DNA of 35,038 nt. Source: JAPLYB01 sp964481435. Its GTDB lineage: Archaea; Nanobdellota; Nanobdellia; Pacearchaeales; UBA284. Position numbers and translations under genes: made by a program. This document shows, piece after piece, positions 8,937 through 16,908 of this stretch (its first letter is position 1; the number at the start of each line of letters is the position of its first letter). The stretch is from contig CAYZTH010000004.1 in the NCBI GenBank assembly GCA_964481435.1, positions 1-35,038 of the forward strand, read 5' to 3'. The notes below the pieces were generated by a model. That model saw nothing but the letters and a program-made list of their open reading frames with translations, did not search any database and was not told the origin of the DNA.

Positions 8937-9590
8937 ATGAAAGTCCAAGAAATAGAAATAGAATGGCTTAAGCATTCTTCTTTTGAAATAAAATTTAAAG
9001 GAAAGAATATCTTCATCGACCCATTTAAGATAGATGTCTCTGATAAAGCCGACGTAATTCTCCTAACTCACGATCACTTTGACCACTGTTCTATCCAAGA
9101 CATTGAGAAAATTGCAAAAGATGGGACAATGATTCTCTGCACTCCTGACTGCCAGAGCAAGATTACAAGGATTCAGAAAAAAATTGAACTTATACTAATG
9201 GAGCCAGGAAAAGAAGTTACTTTTGAAAGCATAAGAGTTAAGGCAATTCCTGCTTATAATCAAAACAAACAATTTCATCCAAAGTCAGAGGGGTGGGTTG
9301 GATATGTTGTTCAGCTAGGTTCAACTATTGTCTATCATGCAGGAGACACTGATCTAATAAAAGAGATGTCTGATCTTGTTGGTTATGGAAAGAAAGGAAA
9401 TTTTTTCATAGCCTTACTGCCAATAGGAGGAACTTATACAATGAATGAGGAAGAAGCAGTCAAGGCAGCCCAGATGATTCATCCGGACTTGGTTGTTCCA
9501 ATGCACTATGGTTCAAATGAGATAAAAGATAATTCTGCTAAGTTCCTCGCCCTATGTAAAGAGAAGGGGATTGATGCGAAGATTATCTAG
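8937..9590 (+). CDS. metal-dependent hydrolase, UlaG-like beta-lactamase fold
   Basis: A 217-aa metallo-beta-lactamase-fold protein of the UPF0173/UlaG-like type. The metal motif is THDHFDH at residues 44-50 (H45, H47, D49, H50). The other ligands are in YHAGDTD and the C-terminal PMHYGSNE. Length and motif order match the family, whose members act on phosphodiester or lactone bonds; the natural substrate is unknown. It starts 27 nt after the zinc-ribbon gene and 12 nt before the mazG-like gene, so these genes may form a small operon. Confidence 0.85.
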   Translation: MKVQEIEIEWLKHSSFEIKFKGKNIFIDPFKIDVSDKADVILLTHDHFDHCSIQDIEKIAKDGTMILCTPDCQSKITRIQKKIELILMEPGKEVTFESIRVKAIPAYNQNKQFHPKSEGWVGYVVQLGSTIVYHAGDTDLIKEMSDLVGYGKKGNFFIALLPIGGTYTMNEEEAVKAAQMIHPDLVVPMHYGSNEIKDNSAKFLALCKEKGIDAKII

Positions 9591-9602
9591 GAATAAATTA
9601 AA

Positions 9603-9995
9603 ATGGAAGAAAAAGAAAATAAAAAAAAGATCAGTCTTCAAGAGTATCAAAAATTTTGCAAAGCAACAGCGAAGAAGTTTGATATTTCGGAGCATGAAAT
9701 ATTTAGTTGGGGCCTAGGTATATCTGGAGAAGCAGGAGATGTCGCCGGCTGTATCAAGAAGACATTTTTTCATGGGAATGACCAAAGACAAGGTATCAGA
9801 GAGAACATAGGGGATGTGATGTGGTACTCTGCAATGATCTGCAACTATTTTGGCTGGGATCTCCAGGAAATCCTGAATGAGAACATCGAGAAATTAAAAA
9901 AGCGTTATCCTCAAGGTAAGTTTACAGAAAAAGATGCCTCCCGAGGCAATACCCGGATTGACTGGCAAGAAGACAAGATAGCTGGGAAAGATTAA
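9603..9995 (+). CDS. MazG-like nucleotide pyrophosphohydrolase
   Basis: A 130-aa all-alpha NTP pyrophosphatase of the MazG/dUTPase-2 superfamily, which hydrolyses (d)NTPs to the monophosphate and is thought to cleanse the pool of abnormal nucleotides. The signature is GEAGDVAGCIKK (about 42-53), then ENIGDVMWYSAMIC (about 67-80), supplying the acidic Mg-binding residues. The C-terminal NIEKLKKRYPQGKF is also typical of the family. The start is 12 nt after the preceding hydrolase stop, indicating cotranscription. Substrate preference cannot be told from sequence. Confidence 0.85.
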   Translation: MEEKENKKKISLQEYQKFCKATAKKFDISEHEIFSWGLGISGEAGDVAGCIKKTFFHGNDQRQGIRENIGDVMWYSAMICNYFGWDLQEILNENIEKLKKRYPQGKFTEKDASRGNTRIDWQEDKIAGKD

Positions 9996-10045
9996 TAATC
10001 ATTAAAGAACAATAATGCTTTTAAAATCAGTATTTCTAAAGATGA

Positions 10046-10642
10046 ATGGGCTTTGTAGCAAATCAGCGTTTAGAAAAGATTGTTTCTCAAGCTTCTGATG
10101 TAGAAACCCAGAGGCAAGAATTATTATTCAAGTTATTAGTTAATTTTGATAAAGTTAGAGTACATAACAAGAGAAGATGTCCGAAGCCCTACGAATTGGC
10201 GCACAGAGTCTATATTCTGCAAAATATGGGTTTTATTTCGAGTGCATGGAAGTTTGACGAGCCCGAGGATACCCAAAGAATTTACGACACAACACTATTA
10301 CATGTAGATCTAGAGAGATTAGAGAAAGAAGGGTTTATTTCATGTGTGCAGGGTTATAGGGTCAATGATGTTGTTCGCGATAATTATCTTAAAGGAAAAC
10401 TAGATCTAGAAGGGAAGACTGCCCCAGAATTTGTCAGGATTGTGGAAAGAGCAGAACATCGGGTTGTTGATGATCTCGCAAAAATCCTTTATTTTGCGCA
10501 ACATGGTCAGGGAAAGGTTAACTCAATAAAGTCAAGAGCAAAATGCAGTCCTTATCAAATTGATGAGGGCAGGTATGACCAGGCAATGGTCCTTTATGAA
10601 AAATTAAGACTTCTTGATCCAAAAAAACAGCGTCTTCTTTAA
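10046..10642 (+). CDS. hypothetical 198-aa protein
   Basis: Soluble, predicted mainly helical, charged protein, not recognised. No signal peptide or membrane segment. A region near 90-135 (DLERLEKEGFISCVQGYRVND) reads like a winged-helix end, hinting at a DNA-binding or regulatory role, but this is weak. A TATA-like CTTTTAAAA at about 10018-10026 lies about 25 bp before the ATG, fitting a leaderless transcript and supporting this start over the out-of-frame ATG at 10042. The gene is separated from the mazG-like operon by its own promoter. Confidence 0.6.
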   Translation: MGFVANQRLEKIVSQASDVETQRQELLFKLLVNFDKVRVHNKRRCPKPYELAHRVYILQNMGFISSAWKFDEPEDTQRIYDTTLLHVDLERLEKEGFISCVQGYRVNDVVRDNYLKGKLDLEGKTAPEFVRIVERAEHRVVDDLAKILYFAQHGQGKVNSIKSRAKCSPYQIDEGRYDQAMVLYEKLRLLDPKKQRLL

Positions 10643-10706
10643 GATTCGAATTTGCCCCAATTCTGTTTTTCACACATTTTTTAAATCCTCACTTCTTGGT
10701 AGTATT

Positions 10707-10829
10707 GGGTCCATAGTTCAATGGATAGAACTGCCGGCTTCGGATCGTACCGGAGAGATCCCGTACAAGTCACCCCAAGAAAATCGGGGAAGAAACCGGC
10801 TGATGGGGGTTCGAATCCTCCTGGACCCG
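10707..10829 (+). tRNA. tRNA-Arg (TCG) with a 51-nt intron
   Basis: The exons fold into a cloverleaf: acceptor GGGTCCA/TGGACCC, D arm GTTC/GAAC, anticodon stem GCCGG/CCGGC, T arm GGGGG/CCTCC, discriminator G. The anticodon loop is C-T-TCG-G-A, so the anticodon is TCG (Arg). The intron occupies 10744-10794, between positions 37 and 38. A bulge-helix-bulge is visible: CTTC (10738-10741) pairs with GAAG (10789-10792), flanked by 3-nt bulges GGA and AAA, which would be cut as GG|A and AA|A by the archaeal splicing endonuclease. The intron also contains the hairpin CCCC-N9-GGGG. A TATA-like TTTTTTAAATCC near 10678-10688 is about 26 bp upstream. Confidence 0.92.
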
Positions 10830-10842
10830 TGAAATATAAAAA

Positions 10843-11160
10843 ATGAAATATAAAATAGAAAATAAAATAAGAAGGCTAACGCAAAAACAAGAAAATGAGC
10901 TTTTCTATGTTCTTAACAGAGAAAAAACCAAACTCGAACAGATTTTCTCTTCGATGAAACTATTAGATAAAAAGTTTTCTCCTGCCTTTAATCTTGCCCA
11001 GGCATACTACAAAGACATGAATCACTTTCTAAATAAGAAAGAGTATGTCAAGGCATTTGAGTTGCAAAATTATGTTTGGGGAATTTTAGATTGTCTGGCG
11101 ATTTCAAAAGCCCTCCAAGTCCCAAGGGAAATTAAGGGATGGTTCAAAGCAGATTTGTAA
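10843..11160 (+). CDS. DUF357-family protein
   Basis: A 105-aa helical protein resembling the archaeal DUF357 family (function unknown). The matching stretch is AQAYYKDMNHFLNKKEYVKAFE followed by YVWGILD, where the family has a Y-x-D-x-x-x-F/Y-L ... A-F ... G-x-L-D pattern. The ATG is only 13 nt after the last base of tRNA-Arg, leaving no room for its own promoter, so it is probably made from the tRNA precursor transcript. Assignment is from memory of the family pattern. Confidence 0.65.
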   Translation: MKYKIENKIRRLTQKQENELFYVLNREKTKLEQIFSSMKLLDKKFSPAFNLAQAYYKDMNHFLNKKEYVKAFELQNYVWGILDCLAISKALQVPREIKGWFKADL

Positions 11161-11188
11161 GAATTTTTAAACACAAATTTTTGATTCT

Positions 11189-11809
11189 CTAATCTAACTT
11201 TCTGGCCTTAACAATCAAATCACCACAGAATGCATTTTTGCTAATCTTTATTAGTACCTTCATGAGTGGATTGAAAAAAGAAAGTCTTCTGAATCCTCCT
11301 AAAAAGATTTCATCCTCAATTTTTAATTCTGTAGAAACTAGATTCCTTATTGAAGTTATGCTTGGTTGATAGTGATGCCAGTAAATATCTAATTTATTCA
11401 ATCTTTTTTCGTATACTTGCCCTATCCTTGATATCCAGCTTGCAGTGTTTGGCATGGCGATTATAGCATATCCTCTTGGTCTCAGAACTCTTTTTATCTC
11501 TTTCATCATCGCATAGGGATTATACAGGTGTTCCAGAACTTCCAAGGCAATAACAACATCAAAGGAATTATCTTTGAAGGGCAGACCATTGTTCAAGTCG
11601 TGTTTTATGACTCTGTGCTTATTCCTTAAAAGTCCTTCATTTGGGCATATGTCTGTTCCAGTGATATCCAGGCCCTTTGAGGATAGTTTCAAAAAAAGTT
11701 CTCCATCCCCTGTTCCGAGTTCAAGAACCGTGGGATTGTTATTTTCTATCAAAGAAATAGCTAAATCCGCTCTTTTCGTATTGTTCTTTGTGTCAGTTTT
11801 AGTGACCAT
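11189..11809 (-). CDS. class I SAM-dependent methyltransferase
   Basis: A 206-aa Rossmann-fold methyltransferase. Motif I is VLELGTGDG (about 33-41), the acidic ribose contact is in ITGTDI, and the post-I/IV segment is FDVVIALEVLEHLYNP followed by a glycine-containing LRPRGYAIIAMPN. This is the Methyltransf_11/UbiE-like type; the substrate is unknown. On the minus strand a TATA-like ATTTAAAAATA about 25 bp before the ATG fits a leaderless transcript. It is divergent from metK, which makes the methyl donor, but that adjacency alone does not prove a link. Confidence 0.85.
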   Translation of the reverse strand: MVTKTDTKNNTKRADLAISLIENNNPTVLELGTGDGELFLKLSSKGLDITGTDICPNEGLLRNKHRVIKHDLNNGLPFKDNSFDVVIALEVLEHLYNPYAMMKEIKRVLRPRGYAIIAMPNTASWISRIGQVYEKRLNKLDIYWHHYQPSITSIRNLVSTELKIEDEIFLGGFRRLSFFNPLMKVLIKISKNAFCGDLIVKARKLD

Positions 11810-11887
11810 AATTTTTTATGAAGTTCGTATTTTTAAATGTTATAGTTAGAACAATAATCTTTTTAAACCACATTTCTCTAAATAATA

Positions 11888-13033
11888 ATGATAAAATTGA
11901 TAACCGCAGAAAGTGTTGGAGAGGGTCACCCAGATAAGATATGTGACCAGGTTGCAGACGCAATTCTAGATGATTTACTCAAACAAGACCCTAATTCAAG
12001 AGTTGCAATTGAATGCCTTACAAAGAACTCAATGATTGTTGTCGCAGGAGAAGTAAAGACAGAGGGTTACTGCAATGCTCAGAACATAGTCCGAAAAAAA
12101 CTTCAAGATATTGGTTATACTGATCCTAGATTCGGTATAGACTCTAGTGACTGTGCTGTCTTATCAGCTATACAAGAGCAGAGCCCAGATATCTCCCAGG
12201 GCGTTACTGAGACAGATGATAGAGAACAGGGAGCAGGAGACCAGGGAATTATGTTTGGATATGCAACAAACGAAACTCCTGAATTCATGCCAATGCCAAT
12301 CATGCTAGCCCATAAACTTGTCAAGAGACTATCTGAAGTCAGAAAAGCCGGCTTGATAAAAGGATTTGGCCCAGATTGCAAGTCTCAAGTCACAATTGAG
12401 TATGAGAATGACAAACCAAAAAGAATCCATACAGTGGTCGTTGCTCAACAGCATACAGATGATATTGAGGAGCAAGAACTTAGAAGAGAGATTCTTGACA
12501 AAGTGATAAAGCCAGTTTGTAGCAATATGCTTGATCAAGGTACTATAATCCACATAAATGCAACAGGAAGATTCGTTATTGGTGGTCCAGAAGGAGATTC
12601 AGGAGTCACAGGAAGAAAAATAATTGTCGATTCATATGGCGGAGGCGGAAAGCATGGCGGAGGCGCATTCTCTGGCAAAGACCCAAGTAAGGTTGATAGG
12701 TCAGCAGCCTATGCCGCAAGATACATAGCAAAGAACCTAGTCGCTGCCGGAGTTTCAGATGAACTCGAAGTTCAGCTTGCTTACGCAATTGGTGTTGCAC
12801 TTCCACTTTCAATTTATGTTAATACCTTTAACAAGGGAAAAGTCTCAGATGAAAAGATAGTCGAGATAATCAAGAAAGTTTTCCCACTTAAGCCAGCAGA
12901 GATAATCAAGCATCTTCAATTGAAGCGTCCAATTTATCAGAAGACAGCATGTTTTGGTCACTTCGGAAGAAATGACCCTGATTTCACTTGGGAAAAGCTC
13001 GACAAAGTTGAAGAGATAAAGAGACTTCTATAA
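11888..13033 (+). CDS. metK: S-adenosylmethionine synthetase, bacterial/eukaryal type
   Basis: A 381-aa MetK that makes SAM from methionine and ATP. Signatures are GHPDK at 13-17, the hexapeptide GAGDQG at 115-120, and GGGAFSGKD at 257-265 with HGGG just before it. These are the motifs of the bacterial/eukaryal family; most Euryarchaeota use the unrelated-looking archaeal MAT instead. The protein is complete and slightly shorter than the bacterial norm (about 384-390). A TATA-like CTTTTTAAACC at about 11858-11868 sits about 25 bp before the ATG, leaving no leader in which a SAM riboswitch could exist. The next gene starts 25 nt after the stop. Confidence 0.95.
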   Translation: MIKLITAESVGEGHPDKICDQVADAILDDLLKQDPNSRVAIECLTKNSMIVVAGEVKTEGYCNAQNIVRKKLQDIGYTDPRFGIDSSDCAVLSAIQEQSPDISQGVTETDDREQGAGDQGIMFGYATNETPEFMPMPIMLAHKLVKRLSEVRKAGLIKGFGPDCKSQVTIEYENDKPKRIHTVVVAQQHTDDIEEQELRREILDKVIKPVCSNMLDQGTIIHINATGRFVIGGPEGDSGVTGRKIIVDSYGGGGKHGGGAFSGKDPSKVDRSAAYAARYIAKNLVAAGVSDELEVQLAYAIGVALPLSIYVNTFNKGKVSDEKIVEIIKKVFPLKPAEIIKHLQLKRPIYQKTACFGHFGRNDPDFTWEKLDKVEEIKRLL

Positions 13034-13058
13034 GTCTTCTTTCGGAGCAAAATATAAA

Positions 13059-13859
13059 ATGAATCGGAATTATCAAGTTCCCTTTGAACAGATTCTTAAA
13101 AATTTTGAGATTTTTCGAAAAAAGGTTAAAACTTCTGATAATTTGAAAAAAACTTCTGTTTTAATTAATCATATAAAATTATTGTTTAAATATATGACAA
13201 CCGATCGTTCCTCCTTGGGTTCGGATGAAGATTATTATTCAGATCATGCAAGAGTTTTGTCTCAGTTGGTTATTCTTAAAGATAGCATAATTGTTCTCGC
13301 CCCAGATTATGGCAGTACTATAGAAAGAGAATTTAAATTTATTTCCCAAAAAGGATATTCTCCAACAGATGGTGAAATATATAATTTTTTAGAACATTGT
13401 TTTGATTTACTAGAAATACAAAATGCTGGTGAAGAAGAAATTGAAGAAGGGAATATTTATCTGGGGCTAGAAGACAAATTAAAGAGAGCAAACAAATCAG
13501 TAAAAGAGGGTAATATTGAAGGATTATTTAGCAATCTTCATACAATTTTTGAAATTTTCTTAAAAGATAGATTGGGAATAGCACTGAATATGGACGGCGC
13601 AAAACTTGGCAAAGTATTAGGGATTTGTATAAAAGATGAAGTTTTCAAGGGAAAGAATAATATTTTAATTCAGATAGACAATGATATCTGTCGGATAGAT
13701 AATAAACTTAAGCATGAAGGATTCAATCCAAGTGCCAATCAAATAAACGACGCAATTCTAATTGCCACTCAAGGGCTTAGAGTTCTTAAGAATGAGAATC
13801 CGGTCTTGTCAAAAGAAGTAAAGGAAAAAATAAATCTCCTTTTAATTAAGAATGATTAA
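13059..13859 (+). CDS. hypothetical 266-aa helical protein (possibly HEPN-like)
   Basis: Soluble, helical and charged, with no recognised family. The last 110 residues (about 155-260), with LFSNLHTIFEIFLKDRL and a later DNKLKHEG followed by a hydrophobic helix, look like HEPN/Abi-type C-terminal domains, where an R/K-x(n)-H pair sits in a late helix; this is tentative. It starts 25 nt after metK and is probably cotranscribed. Its wobble positions look more T-rich than metK, which could mean a different origin. Confidence 0.6.
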   Translation: MNRNYQVPFEQILKNFEIFRKKVKTSDNLKKTSVLINHIKLLFKYMTTDRSSLGSDEDYYSDHARVLSQLVILKDSIIVLAPDYGSTIEREFKFISQKGYSPTDGEIYNFLEHCFDLLEIQNAGEEEIEEGNIYLGLEDKLKRANKSVKEGNIEGLFSNLHTIFEIFLKDRLGIALNMDGAKLGKVLGICIKDEVFKGKNNILIQIDNDICRIDNKLKHEGFNPSANQINDAILIATQGLRVLKNENPVLSKEVKEKINLLLIKND

Positions 13860-13911
13860 TGAATTTCTCATTTCTAAAAATCTATAAATCCCATTTCATA
13901 AACAAGTTTGA

Positions 13912-13985
13912 GGGGTTGTAGTCTAACTTGGTTATGATTAGACGTTCGGGACGTCTAGGTCCGGATTCAAATTCCGGCAACCCCA
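13912..13985 (+). tRNA. tRNA-Pro (CGG)
   Basis: Acceptor GGGGTTG/CAACCCC with discriminator A. The D arm begins GTCT with a long loop containing GG. The anticodon stem AGACG/CGTCT encloses TTCGGGA, giving anticodon CGG (Pro). The T arm is CCGGA/TCCGG with loop TTCAAAT. There is no intron and CCA is not encoded. TATA-like CTATAAATC at about 13881-13889 lies about 27 bp upstream. Confidence 0.93.
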
Positions 13986-14039
13986 TTGTTTTTTTTTGGA
14001 AGCGCTATCTTTTTAAAATGCCTCGTCTTACCTTATTTC

Positions 14040-15167
14040 ATGAAAAAGAGGTCAAGCCATTTGTTTTGTGCCGTAGCAACTCTGACAGGCACGGCGATTG
14101 GTGCAGGAATTCTAAGCATACCCTATGTCATATCAAAATCCGGTCTGTTGATTGGTCTGTTAAATATTCTGATTTTTGGTGCGATAATCCTTTTTTTGCA
14201 TCTCTATCTTGGGGAAGTAATCCTAAGAACTAAAGGAAAACATCAGCTTCCCGGCTATGCTGAAAAGTATCTTGGAAAAAAAGGCAAAATATTAATGTTA
14301 CTTTCAAGTCTAATATTTTTATACGGTGCCCTGGTTGCATATGTTCTCGGTGAGGGTAAGGTTTTAAGTTTTGTTCTCTTCGGCACCCTGAATTACTCTT
14401 TGCTTTTCAGTTTAATTTTCTTTATTATTATGTCTGCCTTAATATTTCTTGGATTAAAGACTCTTGAGGAAGGGGAGAAATATAATCTTTTCATTATCTT
14501 GGCGATTATACTCGCGATATTCCTCTTTTTTATCTCTAAAGTCAATCTAAGCAATTTTGTACTGGTTGAAAAAAATCCCGCAATGTGGTTCATGCCCTAT
14601 GGTGTTATCTTGTTTGCATTTCTTGCCCTTTCAGCTTTGCCAGAGATGCGTGAAGAGATGGTGAGAGAAGAGAAAAAATTCAAAAAAGCAATTATTATCG
14701 GGAGCATAATTCCCGTAGTCGCGTATATTCTATTCACAATAGCGGTCTATGGATTTACAGGCCAGAATACTCCAGAAATAGCGACAATGGCCCTAGGAAA
14801 ACTTCCTTCGTTGCTTGCAATCTTTACAATGTTTGGGGCATGTTTTGCCCTAGGCATCGCTCTTAAGGAACTCTTTATGTATGATTTTAAGATTAAGCAT
14901 AGTGTATCCTTTGCACTTGCAATGGTCCCAGTTCTTGTAATCTTCTTGATAATTACAATATTTAACTTATTCGATTTTGCAAAATGGCTCAGCATTGTTG
15001 GGAGTATTGCCGGGGGTATAGCCGGCATACTTATTATGATTATGGTAAAGAAGGCAAAAGAAAAAGGTCAGAGAAAACCAGAGTATTCTGTTCCTCTGAA
15101 CTGGCCGATAATAATCATTTTATCCTTGATTTTTATTGCAGGGATAGTTTATCAGTTTGTTTTCTAG
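14040..15167 (+). CDS. amino acid permease (aromatic amino acid/auxin permease-like)
   Basis: A 375-aa integral membrane transporter with about 10-11 predicted helices. The first helix carries LTGTAIGAGILSIPY, the hallmark of the APC-fold Trp/Tyr permease and Aa_trans families, which import amino acids with a cation. An in-frame upstream start exists at 13986 but overlaps the end of tRNA-Pro; the ATG at 14040 gives the conserved N-terminus (MKKRSSHLF) and lies about 27 bp after a TATA-like TTTTTAAAA (14009-14017), so it is the likely leaderless start. Substrate is uncertain, but aromatic amino acids are plausible given the tryptophanase-family gene 10 kb away. Confidence 0.82.
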   Translation: MKKRSSHLFCAVATLTGTAIGAGILSIPYVISKSGLLIGLLNILIFGAIILFLHLYLGEVILRTKGKHQLPGYAEKYLGKKGKILMLLSSLIFLYGALVAYVLGEGKVLSFVLFGTLNYSLLFSLIFFIIMSALIFLGLKTLEEGEKYNLFIILAIILAIFLFFISKVNLSNFVLVEKNPAMWFMPYGVILFAFLALSALPEMREEMVREEKKFKKAIIIGSIIPVVAYILFTIAVYGFTGQNTPEIATMALGKLPSLLAIFTMFGACFALGIALKELFMYDFKIKHSVSFALAMVPVLVIFLIITIFNLFDFAKWLSIVGSIAGGIAGILIMIMVKKAKEKGQRKPEYSVPLNWPIIIILSLIFIAGIVYQFVF

Positions 15168-15247
15168 CGTTTTTCTCTCTAACGGAGCATTGAATCAAGG
15201 CCCTACTTTCAAAGGTTTTAAAAATAATCAAAGAGTTATTAGAATAA

Positions 15248-15820
15248 ATGGAAGTTGTTAAACAATTATATTTTCCGACAAGAACTTCGTGGAGAAATTG
15301 GCTTGAGAAAAATCATCTTTCTAAAAGGAAAGTTGCAGTAATTGTCTATAAGAAATATACGGGTAAACCCTCTCCTAACCACAAAGATTTAATGGAAGAG
15401 GCAATCTGTTTTGGGTGGATTGATACTACAATTAAAAGATTGGATTCTAAAAGGTATCTTCGCTATTTTGTAAGAAGAAACAACAATAGTAAATGGAGCA
15501 AGAATACCTTGAGATATGCTGAAGATTTGACGAAAAAAGGAAAAATGAGTGCAGAAGGGACTAGGAGATATAAAGAAGGCTTTGCAAGAAAGCCACACGA
15601 TGAAGGAATCCCAAAAAATCCAAGAGTTCCAAAACACCTAAGAGAAGAAATAGAAAAAGAGAGCAGGACAAAGGAGAATTTTAGGAAAATCCCTCCATCA
15701 TACAAAAGAACGCTTCTGAGATGGCTTCTACGTGCAAAATTAGAGGAAACAAAAAAGAAGAGAGTAAAGATCATTGTTCAAAGTTTAAAGAAGAAGGAGA
15801 GGCTTTTTCCAGCAGCATAA
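15248..15820 (+). CDS. YdeI/OmpD-associated family protein
   Basis: A 190-aa protein matching the YdeI/OmpD-associated family (bacteriocin-protection-like, DUF1801-related group in bacteria). The typical segments are SWRNWLEKNH near the N-terminus, the EEAICFGWIDTTIKRLD core around 50-66, and RFVRRNNNSKWSKNT-type text following (here YFVRRNNNSKWSKNT). The C-terminal half is Lys/Arg-rich. Biochemical function is unknown. The family is much commoner in bacteria, so lateral acquisition is possible. TATA-like TTTTAAAAATAA at about 15215-15226 lies about 28 bp before the ATG. Confidence 0.8.
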   Translation: MEVVKQLYFPTRTSWRNWLEKNHLSKRKVAVIVYKKYTGKPSPNHKDLMEEAICFGWIDTTIKRLDSKRYLRYFVRRNNNSKWSKNTLRYAEDLTKKGKMSAEGTRRYKEGFARKPHDEGIPKNPRVPKHLREEIEKESRTKENFRKIPPSYKRTLLRWLLRAKLEETKKKRVKIIVQSLKKKERLFPAA

Positions 15821-15898
15821 AATGCAGATTTGACCTTTCTTTTTTTACCACTAAAGTTTGTTAGTTACTTTTTTAAATATCCTCGATGTTTGATATCT

Positions 15899-16843
15899 AT
15901 GATACCTGAAGCCACTAAGAAGATGCTGAAAAAGCAGCACTATGCCCTTGTAGGAAATCATTCAGCAGTTCAGATATGCAGATACACAAAAAAATCACTT
16001 CTCGACGAAGATGTCTGTTATAAGCAGCAGTTCTACGGAATAAACTGTCATCAGTGCGTCCAGGTCGCTCCGAGCGTGATGTTTTGTGAGCACAAATGCA
16101 TCTTCTGTTGGCGACCAATTGAGAAAAATCTCGGAACAAAAATAACAAATCCAGATTCTCCAAAAGAAATTATTTCCGGTTGTCTCAAGATGCATAGGAA
16201 GATGCTAAATGGCTTCGGAGGAAATGACAGGGTCAACAGAGCAAAGTACAAAGATACCTATGGCCCAAAACATTTCGCAATTTCTCTCTCTGGTGAGCCC
16301 ACTCTCTATAAAAAACTTCCAGAGATGCTTAAAGAGCTGAAAAAGATGAAGATAACAAGTTTCATTGTTTCAAACGGAGAAAATCCGAGCATGATTAAAA
16401 AAATCAATCCAACTCAGTTGTATATCTCGATGATAGCTCCAAACCAGCCATTATACCGAAAAATATCGCAGACCTGTAATAAAGATGGTTGGAAAAGATA
16501 TCTTGAGACCCTGAAAATTTTAAAACAGAAATCAAAATCCACAAGGACGGTTCTAAGATTGACCTTGATCAAGGATATTAATATGCTCGAACCCGAGAAT
16601 TATGCAAAACTCATCAAAATTGCGGGGCCTGATTTTATCGAGATTAAAGCATACATGAACATCGGCTTTTCTCAGTATAGATTAAGGCTAAGTAATATGC
16701 CCCTGCATACTGAAGTTAATAAATTCACAAAAGAAATTTTAAAATTTCTTCCAAAATATAAAATCTTAGATGAGAAAGAAAATTCACGAGTTGTTCTCTT
16801 GGGCAACGGAAAGAAAAATAAAAAGATCCCAAAAGTCTTATAA
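15899..16843 (+). CDS. taw1: tRNA 4-demethylwyosine synthase (TYW1, radical SAM)
   Basis: A 314-aa radical SAM enzyme that condenses pyruvate onto N1-methylguanosine-37 of tRNA-Phe to form the tricyclic wyosine core. The radical SAM CxxxCxxC motif is C63, C67, C70. Three further cysteines, C27, C40 and C53, match the ligands of the second 4Fe-4S cluster in archaeal TYW1. FAISLSGEPTLY is the GE-type SAM motif. A longer frame begins at 15830, but the ATG at 15899 is about 25 bp after the TATA-like TTTTTTAAATAT (15869-15880) and gives the usual N-terminus (MIPEATKKMLKKQHY). Its expected substrate, tRNA-Phe(GAA) with G37, is at 53-126. Confidence 0.93.
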   Translation: MIPEATKKMLKKQHYALVGNHSAVQICRYTKKSLLDEDVCYKQQFYGINCHQCVQVAPSVMFCEHKCIFCWRPIEKNLGTKITNPDSPKEIISGCLKMHRKMLNGFGGNDRVNRAKYKDTYGPKHFAISLSGEPTLYKKLPEMLKELKKMKITSFIVSNGENPSMIKKINPTQLYISMIAPNQPLYRKISQTCNKDGWKRYLETLKILKQKSKSTRTVLRLTLIKDINMLEPENYAKLIKIAGPDFIEIKAYMNIGFSQYRLRLSNMPLHTEVNKFTKEILKFLPKYKILDEKENSRVVLLGNGKKNKKIPKVL

Positions 16844-16908
16844 ACCTTTTCCGGCAGAATCTGCAAATAAGCGAAAGGTTTATAAATATACTTTGACAAA
16901 AATATTTT

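Noticed and set aside
10614..10832. 72-aa open frame across tRNA-Arg
   Set aside because: It covers the tRNA gene and its intron and overlaps the end of the 198-aa gene; no protein features.
11810..11887. Possible SAM riboswitch before metK
   Set aside because: The TATA box is about 25 bp before the ATG, so no leader is long enough to fold a riboswitch.
13928..14233. 101-aa open frame overlapping tRNA-Pro and the permease
   Set aside because: It covers most of the tRNA and the permease N-terminus in another frame.
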